DNA from: Hyphomicrobiaceae bacterium UBA4460
GTDB lineage: Bacteria > Pseudomonadota > Alphaproteobacteria > Rhizobiales > Methyloligellaceae
Assembly: GCA_002390155.1 (NCBI GenBank)
Contig: DGOS01000092.1
Location: forward strand, 23,634-32,808
DNA length: 9,175 bases
Reading direction: 5' to 3'
Part shown: piece by piece, positions 1 to 9,175 of the stretch
Layout: every line of letters starts with the position of its first letter
Numbering within the stretch: the stretch's first letter is position 1
Made by a program: the position numbers and the translations under genes
Notes under the pieces: model-generated
The model's input: only the letters and a program-made list of their open reading frames with translations
What the model was told of the DNA's origin: nothing
Database searches by the model: none

Positions 1-1916
1 TCTTTCAAGGCCGCGAGCCGGCTGCGCTCCATCAGGCGCGCGCCCGCGGCGGTCTCCGTCCCCGCTGTGACGCTGTAACCGTCCCAGCGCCATAGATCGC
101 CGTCCCGCGACACAAGCCGCTGGCCGGGCTTGAGCGCCGTTTGCAGGTCCCGGCCTTGGGTGGGCTCCACGACGCCAATTTGCGCCAAGCGGCGGGCAAG
201 CGCCTCCGGGGCTTTCACGAACTGGCTGAGCGGGACCGCACCGGCTGGAAGAGGGTGATCCCCGGCGCCGTCGGCGGTTTTCCGCCAATGGGCCGGCGCG
301 CTGTCCTCGGACGCAGCGTCCAGATCATCGCCCAGCGCGGCACCAAGAGCCTGCTCGTATCCACCCTCGACGCTCACCTCTTCGACGATCGGCGCCCAAT
401 CGTGGGTCGGTGCCAGCAGCTTGGTCAGCGTAGCGAGTTCAGTCTCGATCTCCTGGCGGGAGAGTTTGGCGGCGGCGGCATCCGAACGTAAGCGTGCTTC
501 CTCGGCACGGGCCTGCTCCTCGTCCGCCTCGGCTTTGGCGAGTGCTGTCTCAGTCTCCTGCAAGGCAGCGGTGAGCCGGTCGGCGTCCGCGCGCAGTTGA
601 GCGAATTGGGCGTTGCCGCCGGTCTCCGCTTCCAGCTTGGCAAGTTCCTGCTCGACGTCGCCCGCTTGGGACTCGAGCTGGGCGATTCGCGCGGCGGTCG
701 TAGTCTTCTCGCCTTCCAAGCGGCCGCGTTCGGCTTTTGCCTCGGCGAGCTCGGTGGTGGCCTGGCGCAGCGCGTCCTCCGCGGCGATACGCGCCTCGAC
801 TGCCTTGGCGGCGGCGGCGCGGAGCTGCGGCTCCTCCTCGTCGCGTTCGCTCGATGCTACGAGCTTGCGGCTTTCCTCACCCAGTCCGCGCAACATGCTT
901 TCGGCCTCGGCGATGTGTTCTTCCTCGCGGGCGAGGTCGCGGGAGGCCTGCGCCAGCCGCGTCTCCAGTTCCGCCTGGCGGGCCTTGGCCCGGGCCTCTT
1001 CGCGCTCCAGCGCGTCCCGTTCCACGCTCAAGCGGTGCAACACCGCCGCGCGCTCGGCTTCCGCATCGCGCAACGGCTGGAGCTTCTCGGCCGCTTCGGC
1101 TTGGCGCCGCAAGGCCTCGCCTTCAGCCTTGGTCTCTTCGGCGACCGCCGACAGCGACTCTTGGAATGCCGCCTCGTCAGCCTCGACCTGCCCGCAAGCG
1201 GCCGTCCATTGCAGGTGGTACTGCAAGGCCTCCATCTCGTGGATCTTGTCGGAGATCTGCCGGTAGCGCTTGGCCTGGCGCGCTTGGCGGCGCATGGCGT
1301 TGAGCTGCGATTTGATTTGGCCGATGAGGTCGGCCAGCCGCCCGAGATTGGTCTCGGCTGCCTTGAGGCGCAATTCCGCCTCGTGGCGGCGGCTATGCAG
1401 GCCGGCAATGCCGGCGGCGTCTTCCAGCACGCGCCGGCGCTCTTGCGGCGCGGCGTTGACGATCTCGCCGATGCGGCCCTGCTGGACCAGCGCCGGTGAG
1501 CGGGCGCCTGTCGCGGCGTCCTCGAACAGCAGCCGGATATCCCGGGCGCGCACGTCCTTGCCGTTGATCTTGTAAGCCGACCCGGCCTCGCGCTCGATGC
1601 GCCGCGTCACCTCAAGCAAGTCGGAGTCGTTGAATTCGGCAGGCGCCAGCCGCTTGCTGTTGTCGAGGAACAGCGTCACCTCGGCGGTGTTGCGCGCCGG
1701 CCGGTCCTGAGAGCCGGCAAAGATCACGTCGTCCATGGCCGAGCCGCGCATGCTCTTATAAGAGGTCTCGCCCATGGCCCAGCGGAGCGCCTCGAGCAGA
1801 TTGGACTTGCCGCAGCCGTTCGGGCCGACGACACCGGTGAGGCCGTTCTCGACCAGGAGCTCGGTCGGCTCCACAAACGACTTGAATCCGAGTAGGCGGA
1901 GTCGGGTGATCTGCAC
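1..1916 (-). CDS. smc: Chromosome segregation protein SMC, N-terminal 638 residues (cut by window edge)
   Basis: SMC is the ATPase core of the bacterial condensin that, with ScpA and ScpB, compacts and separates replicated chromosomes in the cytoplasm. The N-terminal ATPase lobe (about residues 1-170) has the Walker A motif GPNGCGKSN at 31-39, and a Q-loop in SPALVQQGRIGEI around 140-152. A long region rich in Ala, Glu, Arg and Leu (about 173-500) is the first coiled-coil arm. From about residue 500 (THDW, then GYEQALGAALGDDLDA) the hinge domain begins and continues to the window edge. The second arm and the Walker B/signature lobe lie outside, so about 55% of a typical 1150-residue SMC is present. 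The start is a GTG; an in-frame TAG lies only two codons upstream, so no longer start is possible. An AAGGA at 1928-1932 is a plausible but rather distant ribosome site. It follows the two dsbA-like genes on the same strand after a 102-bp gap. Family assignment is certain. Confidence 0.97.
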   Translation of the reverse strand, partial: MQITRLRLLGFKSFVEPTELLVENGLTGVVGPNGCGKSNLLEALRWAMGETSYKSMRGSAMDDVIFAGSQDRPARNTAEVTLFLDNSKRLAPAEFNDSDLLEVTRRIEREAGSAYKINGKDVRARDIRLLFEDAATGARSPALVQQGRIGEIVNAAPQERRRVLEDAAGIAGLHSRRHEAELRLKAAETNLGRLADLIGQIKSQLNAMRRQARQAKRYRQISDKIHEMEALQYHLQWTAACGQVEADEAAFQESLSAVAEETKAEGEALRRQAEAAEKLQPLRDAEAERAAVLHRLSVERDALEREEARAKARQAELETRLAQASRDLAREEEHIAEAESMLRGLGEESRKLVASSERDEEEPQLRAAAAKAVEARIAAEDALRQATTELAEAKAERGRLEGEKTTTAARIAQLESQAGDVEQELAKLEAETGGNAQFAQLRADADRLTAALQETETALAKAEADEEQARAEEARLRSDAAAAKLSRQEIETELATLTKLLAPTHDWAPIVEEVSVEGGYEQALGAALGDDLDAASEDSAPAHWRKTADGAGDHPLPAGAVPLSQFVKAPEALARRLAQIGVVEPTQGRDLQTALKPGQRLVSRDGDLWRWDGYSVTAGTETAAGARLMERSRLAALK

Positions 1917-2018
1917 GGGCTAGCGATCCTTAAATGGACGTATGAGTGACGCGTGGATGGACGCGTACTGTTACCAGTGAACTTGGCAGTGGTTGGGCGT
2001 GATTCGCAACGGCGGCGG
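1917..2018 (-). other. 102-bp gap between dsbA-like lipoprotein gene and smc
   Basis: No coding potential seen. The gap contains the smc ribosome-site candidate (AAGGA on the minus strand, 1928-1932), two copies of ACGCGT (1949-1954 and 1961-1966) separated by six bases, which could form a 6-bp stem with a 6-nt loop, and one GANTC site (GATTC, 2001-2005). I could not identify a convincing -35/-10 pair or a T-tailed terminator, so smc may be read through from upstream or from a promoter I cannot recognise. Confidence 0.5.
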
Positions 2019-2657
2019 TCAAGATGCCTGTGGTCGAATCAGTGCCTTGATTTCGTCGAATGTGACGGTGCCTTGAAGCTTTTGGCCATTGATGAAGAAG
2101 CTCGGCGTCCCGATCACGCCGTATTTGCGCCCGCGCTCCTTCACCACCGTCAGGCCATCGATAATGGATTGATTCGATAGGCATTTGTCAAATTCCGCGC
2201 GGCTCATACCGCTGGATTTGGCCACCGAATAGATGGCGTTGGGGCGCACCTCCTGGCTGACCCATTCGCGCTGCCGGGAGAGAAAGGCCTCTACCAAGGG
2301 CAAATATTTGCTTTTGGACACGCAAGCCGTGACGATCGCCGCGTTGCCCGCAGTCCGGCCGATGGGGAACTCGCGGATGATATAGCGCACCTTGCCCGTA
2401 TCGATGTATTGCCGCTTCACCTTCGGGAACACCTTGGCGTGGTATTGCCGGCAATACGGGCAGGTGAGGGACACATATTCGATGATAGTCACGGGCGCAT
2501 TCTTGTTGCCGTACACGCGGTCCCCGAGCGGTCCCGGCTGCACCATCTCTTCTTTGAGGGGGACGGCCGCTTCCGTAGGCGTGCCCGCGCCGCCGCCGCA
2601 CCCCGAAAGGCCGAGCGCGGCGATGACAACCAGCGCGGCTCCTCTAACCCGTCCCAT
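2019..2657 (-). CDS. DsbA-family thiol:disulfide oxidoreductase, predicted lipoprotein (CPYC)
   Basis: A 212-residue thioredoxin-fold protein of the DsbA/Thioredoxin_4 family, expected to form or shuffle disulfide bonds in secreted proteins. Residues 1-20 form a lipoprotein signal with a lipobox LSGC at 17-20, so Cys20 is the predicted lipidated residue and the protein should sit in the periplasm on a membrane. The redox motif CPYC is at 66-69 and the cis-proline loop GTPSFFING is at 183-191 (Thr184-Pro185). Two further cysteines, Cys112 and Cys159, are in the positions where several alphaproteobacterial DsbA proteins carry a second disulfide. ATG is chosen because it directly precedes the signal peptide; a weak GGTGA lies a few bases upstream. 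It starts 14 bp after the stop of the second DsbA-like gene, so the two are almost surely cotranscribed. They are paralogues, with shared stretches such as YIDTG, REFP, EFDKCL/AFDKCL and TPSFF. Whether it acts as oxidase, isomerase or reductase cannot be read from sequence. Confidence 0.93.
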   Translation of the reverse strand: MGRVRGAALVVIAALGLSGCGGGAGTPTEAAVPLKEEMVQPGPLGDRVYGNKNAPVTIIEYVSLTCPYCRQYHAKVFPKVKRQYIDTGKVRYIIREFPIGRTAGNAAIVTACVSKSKYLPLVEAFLSRQREWVSQEVRPNAIYSVAKSSGMSRAEFDKCLSNQSIIDGLTVVKERGRKYGVIGTPSFFINGQKLQGTVTFDEIKALIRPQAS

Positions 2658-2671
2658 CGATCACCGTGAGT

Positions 2672-3403
2672 CTAGCCGCTGGGCGGGGTATCCGGCTTGC
2701 CGGTCCCCTCGATCGCGGCCTCGAACTTATCGATCCCGATGCCCTTCAGCCGCTTGCCGTTGACGAAAAAGCTCGGGGTGGCGTCGACGCCATATTCTTC
2801 ATGCGCCTTCTTGCGCACGGCGACGATCTTGTCGAACAGATCCTTGTCGGCCAGGCACTTGTCGAAGGCTTCCTGCGAGAATCCAGCCTGTTTGGCGATC
2901 ATCAGCAGCTTCGCCTTGCCGTCCTCGCCGGGCACCGCCCAGGTCTCCTGGGTTTCGAACAGGCCGTCGAGCATCGGATAGAAGCGGTCGTTGCCGGAGC
3001 AGCGCACCAGCATGGAGGCGGCAACGGCAAGCCCGTCCAGCGGGAACTCGCGAAAGATGAAGCGGGCCTTGCCCGTGTCGATGTACTTCTCCTTCACCTG
3101 CGGGAAGACCTCCGTATAGAAGTTCGCGCAGTGCGGGCAGGTCATCGAGGCGTATTCGACGATGACGATAGGCGCGTTCGCGTCCCCGAGGACGATATCC
3201 TCCAGCGGCCCCGCCTCCATCAGCGCGGCCATTTCGGGATCCATCTTGGGTGCGTTGGGGTCGGGCGCGCCTCCGCGGTCGTCGAAGAGGACGATGCCGG
3301 CGACCACCACGGCGGCAAGCACCGCGCCGCCGACAATCAGTCCGGTCTTGTTGCTTTTGGTGTCTTCGGTTGAGGGCTCGGTCGGCTTCTTGGGTTTGGC
3401 CAC
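2672..3403 (-). CDS. DsbA-family thiol:disulfide oxidoreductase, membrane-anchored (CPHC)
   Basis: A 243-residue DsbA-like protein. Residues 1-20 are polar and lysine-rich, 21-40 are a single hydrophobic helix (GLIVGG through AGIVLF), and there is no lipobox or clear signal-peptidase site. It is therefore predicted to be tethered to the inner membrane with its catalytic domain in the periplasm. CPHC, the dipeptide of E. coli DsbA and typical of a strong oxidant, is at 89-92. The cis-proline loop ATPSFFVNG is at 208-216. Extra cysteines at 135 and 183 match those of the downstream paralogue. I chose the GTG at 3401-3403 because GGAG lies seven bases upstream (minus strand) and the hydrophobic anchor follows. 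The open frame extends further upstream to a TTG at 3553, but that extension is proline/arginine-rich, overlaps the end of the preceding gene and looks non-coding. No DsbB-like reoxidant is in the window. Family sure; partner and substrates unknown. Confidence 0.93.
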   Translation of the reverse strand: MAKPKKPTEPSTEDTKSNKTGLIVGGAVLAAVVVAGIVLFDDRGGAPDPNAPKMDPEMAALMEAGPLEDIVLGDANAPIVIVEYASMTCPHCANFYTEVFPQVKEKYIDTGKARFIFREFPLDGLAVAASMLVRCSGNDRFYPMLDGLFETQETWAVPGEDGKAKLLMIAKQAGFSQEAFDKCLADKDLFDKIVAVRKKAHEEYGVDATPSFFVNGKRLKGIGIDKFEAAIEGTGKPDTPPSG

Positions 3404-3549
3404 GGTACTACTCCGGAAATGGCTGGTTTCTTGCGGCCCAAGCGGGCGCGCTCCTGGGGTGCTTGGCGGTCCCAGGTGATGGGCGCGTGGGCGGGGCCTA
3501 CAATCGTTGATCGGCCCGTATCGGGCAAGTGCGAGAAAGGTCTTTGGGC
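3404..3549 (-). other. 146-bp gap between DUF721 gene and membrane-anchored dsbA-like gene
   Basis: No gene seen. On the minus strand, a GGAG ribosome site for the downstream GTG lies at 3412-3415. A short inverted repeat (GCCCG, three bases, CGGGC) sits at 3514-3526, but no T-run follows on either strand, so it is not a standard intrinsic terminator. A weak promoter-like pair in the minus direction (TTGCCC, 17 bases, GATTGT) overlaps this hairpin. I regard it only as a possibility that the dsbA/smc group has its own promoter here. Confidence 0.35.
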
Positions 3550-4068
3550 TCAAGCCCTCGTGAGGCGGGCCTTGGTGGCGGCGCCGAGCTTCGTGAGCGC
3601 CTGGGCCAGACCTTCGTCTTCGATGTCCACCGTTTTGGGCAGCGAATAGGCAGGCAGCGGCGGTCTTTTGGCCGGAGGGGTTTTGCGGACCCGGGCGATG
3701 GGCGCTTGCAGGAAGCGCATTTCGGTCACCGCGCGATAGCCGAAATAGCCGTTCACCCGCTCCAGGATCTGCCCCGAGCGGTGCTGGACCTCGATGGCGC
3801 GCGGGCCCTCGATCCGCAGCACCAGGGTGGCGCCCTCGGCCTTGTGCCCGCGGGCCGGCGTCTCCGCCTCCTCATCGCGGCGCCTGGGCCAGATGACCCG
3901 GTCCGGCATGGTGAAGCGGGCAAGATCGCGGCCCACGATGGCCGGCCAGTCGCTGAGGAGCGCCGTGGTGGCGAAGCCCCTTGCCCGCGCCGCCGGATCG
4001 AGCGCCCGGGCCACGTAAGAGCCAATGGCGCGCGCGCCATATCTGGGTTTTCGCGTTTGTCGGGCCAT
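3550..4068 (-). CDS. dciA: DUF721 protein, probable DciA-type replicative helicase loader
   Basis: A 172-residue basic protein with a DUF721 domain, the family that includes DciA, the DnaB-helicase operator/loader found in most bacteria lacking DnaC or DnaI. Visible family features are an N-terminal helical segment (IGSYVARALDPAARARGF, about 15-32), the signature LLSDWPAIVGRDLARFTMP (37-55, with Trp41 and the IVG step), then LVLRIEGPRAIEVQHRSGQILERVNGYFGY, which fits the strands and helix of the KH-like fold. The C-terminal third (from about 120) is proline- and lysine-rich and probably flexible. I start at ATG 4066-4068, just before MARQTRKPRYG. The frame stays open to 4149, but those 27 extra residues resemble translated intergenic DNA. 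An AAGG close to the ATG is a weak ribosome site. It diverges from mutY. The helicase-loader role is inferred from the family and was not tested here; the DUF721 assignment is firmer than the DciA name. Confidence 0.85.
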   Translation of the reverse strand: MARQTRKPRYGARAIGSYVARALDPAARARGFATTALLSDWPAIVGRDLARFTMPDRVIWPRRRDEEAETPARGHKAEGATLVLRIEGPRAIEVQHRSGQILERVNGYFGYRAVTEMRFLQAPIARVRKTPPAKRPPLPAYSLPKTVDIEDEGLAQALTKLGAATKARLTRA

Positions 4069-4187
4069 CGCCTTGCCGTTTATCGCCGTGGAGAGCCTGC
4101 GCTCCGCGCTTGCCCTGGCAGGGCCTGAGCTTACACCATGGCTCATCAAGAGCCCGGCGGGAAAACCGACTTATGCAGGAAAGTCAC
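4069..4187. promoter_or_regulatory. 119-bp divergent intergenic region between dciA and mutY
   Basis: This gap must carry the start signals for mutY and probably the promoter of the leftward dciA-dsbA-dsbA-smc group. AGGA at 4177-4180, seven bases before the ATG at 4188, is a good ribosome site for mutY. A short hairpin (GCCCT, GGC, AGGGC) lies at 4112-4124. A weak rightward promoter candidate is TTGCCC at 4110-4115 followed 16 bases on by TACACC, poor at the -10. No clear leftward promoter was recognised. Confidence 0.4.
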
Positions 4188-7273
<3,086 letters not shown>

Positions 7274-7277
<4 letters not shown>

Positions 7278-7960
7278 GTCTCGGCGACCGGCGAAGCTTC
7301 GTCGCGCTCGTTCATGATGCGCAACGCACGCTCGATCGGCGCGAACGATTTGCGGTGATGCGTGCACACGCCGTGCTCACGCACCGCGCGGGCATGCTCC
7401 GGCGTGCCATAGCCTTTATTGCTTTCCCAGCCATAGCGGCGATAGCGCTTGGCGAGCTTCACCATGATCCGGTCGCGGGTGACTTTGGCGATAATCGAGG
7501 CGGCCGCCACCGACAACGACAACCCGTCGCCGCCGACGATCGCGCGGGCCTTGCCGCCGGGAAAGCGCTTCGGCACCAGATTGCCGTCGATCAGTGCCGC
7601 GGCTTGCGGCACCTGTAGCCCACGGAACGCGGCGCGCATGCCCCACAGGCTTGCCTGCAAAATGTTGTCGCGGTCGATGCGTCTCACCTGGCCGATGGTG
7701 ATGGACACGCACGACGTGGCGATGATCTCCGCGAAGCGGTCCTCGCGGGCCTGGGGTGTCAGCACTTTGGAGTCGTTGAGCCCTTCGGGAATACGGTTCG
7801 GATTGAGGATCACCGCCGCGACCACAACAGGTCCCGCCCAGGGTCCGCGGCCCGCCTCGTCGATGCCGGCCACGGGCACCCCGTGTAGATCCATGAGCTC
7901 TTCTTCGAGATCGAAGCTCGGCAGGGCAGGGGCGGAGAGCGGTTCTGCGGGCAGCGCCAT
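7274..7960 (-). CDS. rnhB: Ribonuclease HII
   Basis: A 228-residue RNase HII, which nicks 5' to ribonucleotides in duplex DNA (ribonucleotide excision repair) and degrades RNA in RNA-DNA hybrids, using two metal ions. The family signature GIDEAGRGPWAGPVV starts at residue 32 and supplies Asp34 and Glu35. LNDSK is at 61-65. The third acidic residue is Asp125 in ALIDGN, and the fourth Asp163 in ASIIAKVTRDR, completing the DEDD set. The C-terminal GYGTPEH and HRKSFAP motifs are present. Residues 1-22 are an N-terminal extension rich in Ala, Pro and Leu. I start at ATG 7958-7960; the frame extends to a TTG at 7999 but the added residues are Arg/Gly-rich and unlike the family. The ribosome site is weak. 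It lies 77 bp after the radical SAM gene on the same strand and converges on the hydrolase with a 4-bp overlap of stop codons. Confidence 0.97.
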
Positions 7961-8003
7961 GATCCGGCGACTTTCCGACAAACCGCGCCGGCCGCGCAAC
8001 TAC

Positions 8004-8023
8004 CCCGGCCCTTAAGTGCCGGG
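8004..8023. promoter_or_regulatory. 20-bp near-perfect palindrome upstream of rnhB
   Basis: CCCGGCCCTTAAGTGCCGGG equals its reverse complement except for one mismatched pair (8010 and 8017). It lies in the 77-bp gap between the radical SAM stop and the rnhB ATG, 44-63 bp before rnhB. There is no T-run after it in the rnhB direction; the only T-run on that strand (8031-8035) comes before it, next to the radical SAM stop. So it is not a standard terminator. It could be a protein-binding operator or an RNA hairpin with a 6-bp GC stem. Which one is not decidable here. Confidence 0.4.
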
Positions 8024-8037
8024 CGCTGTGGAAAAAC

Positions 8038-9159
8038 CTACAAGAGGCGCAGCTGCTGGCCGGGCCGTTTTGGCGGAGTGAACAGATCGGTCCGTAAGGG
8101 AACGGAGCCGTTGAGACCGAGCCGCTCGGCGGCCATCTGAAACCGGCGGCCGATCATCCAGGCGTAAGGCCCGTGGCCTTCCATGCGGTCGCCGAATTTC
8201 GCCTCGTACAGCTTGCCGCCGCGGCTCTGGCGCATCAGCGACAACACGCGCTCGGCGCGGTCCGGGCAATTGGCCTTGAGCCACTCCACGAAGAGATCGC
8301 CGATCTCCAGCGGCAGCCGCAGCAAGATGTAGCCCGCCTCGGCCGCGCCCGCGACGGAAGCGCGCTCCAAGATGCGCTCCATCTCCGAATCGGTCAGTCC
8401 CGGAATGACCGGCGCCACCATGACGGCGGCGGGCACGCCGGCGCTTGCCAGTTTCTCGACGGTCTCAAGGCGTTTCTCAGGGGTGGCGGCGCGCGGCTCC
8501 ATGGCGCGGGCGAGCTTACGGTCGAGCGTGGTCACCGACAGCGCCACCTTGACCAGGCCGCGCTTCGCCATCGACTGCAAGATATCGAGATCGCGTAACA
8601 CCAGAGCCGACTTGGTGACGATGCCGACCGGATGATTGGCGGCGCTCAGAACTTCGAGAATACGCCGCATGATGCGGTAGCGCCGCTCCACCGGCTGATA
8701 GGGATCGGTGTTCGAGCCGATGGCGATCATGCGGGGATGGTAGTTCGGCGCGGCCAATTCCTTCTCCAGGGCTTGCGCCGCATTGGTCTTGGCAAACAGC
8801 TTAGTCTCGAAATCGAGCCCGGGCGACATGCCGAGAAATGCGTGGCTCGGGCGGGCGAAGCAATAGACGCAGCCATGCTCGCAGCCGCGATAGGGATTGA
8901 TCGAACGGTCGAAGCCGATATCGGGCGACTGGTTCTTGGTGATGATCCGCCGGGCCGGCATCTCCTGGACTTCGGTCTGAAGCGCTTCGAGATCAAAAAG
9001 CGAGTCCCAGCCGTCATCGGCGGGCTCGTAGGCGAGGTTCTCAAACCGCCCCGACCGGTTTGTCTGGGCGCCCCGGCCATGCCGCCGGTCGAAGGCGACG
9101 CCGCCCGCTTCGGCAGGCAGGCTCTCCGAATCGCCCTGCTTTCGTAAGGCAACGCTCAT
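8038..9159 (-). CDS. PA0069-family radical SAM protein, function unknown
   Basis: A 373-residue radical S-adenosylmethionine enzyme of the PA0069/SplB-like type. The 4Fe-4S motif CEHGCVYC (C-X3-C-X2-C) is at residues 93-100, within SINPYRGCEHGCVYCFARPSH. The N-terminal GRGAQTNRSGRFE (28-40) is a typical opening of the family. Later blocks are IGSNTDPYQPVERRY, the VTKSALVLRD stretch and VAPVIPGLTD, which fit the strands of a partial TIM barrel; GRRF and the C-terminal tail follow. The reaction and substrate are not known for this family as far as I recall; a repair function is sometimes suggested because of similarity to spore photoproduct lyase, but that is unproven. The start ATG lies only 16 bp from the window edge, and no ribosome site is visible before it. 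The gene precedes rnhB on the same strand and may be cotranscribed with it. Confidence 0.93.
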   Translation of the reverse strand: MSVALRKQGDSESLPAEAGGVAFDRRHGRGAQTNRSGRFENLAYEPADDGWDSLFDLEALQTEVQEMPARRIITKNQSPDIGFDRSINPYRGCEHGCVYCFARPSHAFLGMSPGLDFETKLFAKTNAAQALEKELAAPNYHPRMIAIGSNTDPYQPVERRYRIMRRILEVLSAANHPVGIVTKSALVLRDLDILQSMAKRGLVKVALSVTTLDRKLARAMEPRAATPEKRLETVEKLASAGVPAAVMVAPVIPGLTDSEMERILERASVAGAAEAGYILLRLPLEIGDLFVEWLKANCPDRAERVLSLMRQSRGGKLYEAKFGDRMEGHGPYAWMIGRRFQMAAERLGLNGSVPLRTDLFTPPKRPGQQLRLL

Positions 9160-9165
9160 GGGGCC

Positions 9166-9171
9166 TATATA
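9166..9171 (-). promoter_or_regulatory. Possible -10 element immediately before the radical SAM gene
   Basis: On the minus strand TATATA ends six bases before the ATG at 9159, separated by GGCCCC. If it is a -10 box, transcription would begin at or next to the A of the ATG, giving a leaderless or nearly leaderless mRNA; the absence of any Shine-Dalgarno-like purine run agrees. The matching -35 would lie beyond the window edge, so this is tentative. The flanking GGGC and GCCC also make the site nearly palindromic. Confidence 0.35.
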
Positions 9172-9175
9172 GCCC

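Noticed and set aside
597..1499. Long plus-strand open frame (300 codons) opposite smc, and other overlapping frames in 1-1600
   Set aside because: The minus strand encodes a textbook SMC coiled coil here; GC-rich codon bias leaves the antisense frames open. The antisense peptides have no recognisable domain.
2666..3373. Plus-strand open frame of 235 codons opposite the membrane-anchored dsbA-like gene
   Set aside because: The minus-strand product has CPHC, cis-Pro and a membrane anchor; the plus-strand product has no recognisable motif.
3514..3526. Hairpin after dciA as an intrinsic terminator
   Set aside because: The stem is only 5 bp and no T-run follows on either strand.
3981..4187. Upstream extension of mutY
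   Set aside because: It overlaps dciA on the other strand, lacks MutY similarity, and the ATG at 4188 has a well-placed AGGA.

Overview
The window is about 9.2 kb of GC-rich, densely coding chromosome. It looks like an alphaproteobacterium, most likely of the order Hyphomicrobiales (Rhizobiales). The basis is a CcrM-type cell-cycle DNA methyltransferase with its C-terminal RAMA domain, a canonical SMC (not MukB), and a gene neighbourhood (smc, dsbA, DUF721/DciA, mutY, ccrM, rnhB, PA0069-type radical SAM) that I recall as typical of that class. Species cannot be fixed from sequence alone. There are eight complete genes and one partial gene. I see no rRNA, tRNA, CRISPR array, insertion sequence or prophage gene.

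Layout. (1) Positions 1-4068, minus strand: a probable transcription group running DUF721/dciA (3550-4068), a membrane-anchored DsbA-like oxidoreductase (2672-3403), a lipoprotein DsbA-like paralogue (2019-2657) and smc (1-1916, cut by the window edge so only the N-terminal 638 residues are visible). (2) mutY (4188-5360, plus strand) diverges from this group across a 119-bp gap. (3) ccrM (5308-6405, minus strand) converges on mutY and overlaps its 3' end by 53 bp, inside a small tandem repeat. (4) An alpha/beta-hydrolase (6525-7277, plus strand) diverges from ccrM. The 119-bp gap between them carries a CtrA-box-like sequence. (5) rnhB (7274-7960, minus strand) meets the hydrolase tail-to-tail, and a PA0069-family radical SAM gene (8038-9159, minus strand) lies upstream of rnhB.

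How the genes fit together. Most concern chromosome maintenance: helicase loading (DciA), chromosome organisation (SMC), repair of 8-oxoG:A mispairs (MutY), GANTC methylation (CcrM) and removal of RNA in DNA (RNase HII). The two thiol oxidoreductases act in the cell envelope and share the operon with SMC by position, not by obvious function. The radical SAM protein and the hydrolase have no assigned substrate.

Nothing here looks like a new multi-gene system; the gene content is conserved housekeeping. The points most worth a second look are small-scale: the CtrA-like dyad upstream of ccrM, the in-frame 15-bp repeat that triplicates the ccrM stop codon while lengthening the basic tail of MutY, the tandem dsbA pair with different anchors and active-site dipeptides, a 20-bp near-palindrome upstream of rnhB, and a possible leaderless start for the radical SAM gene.
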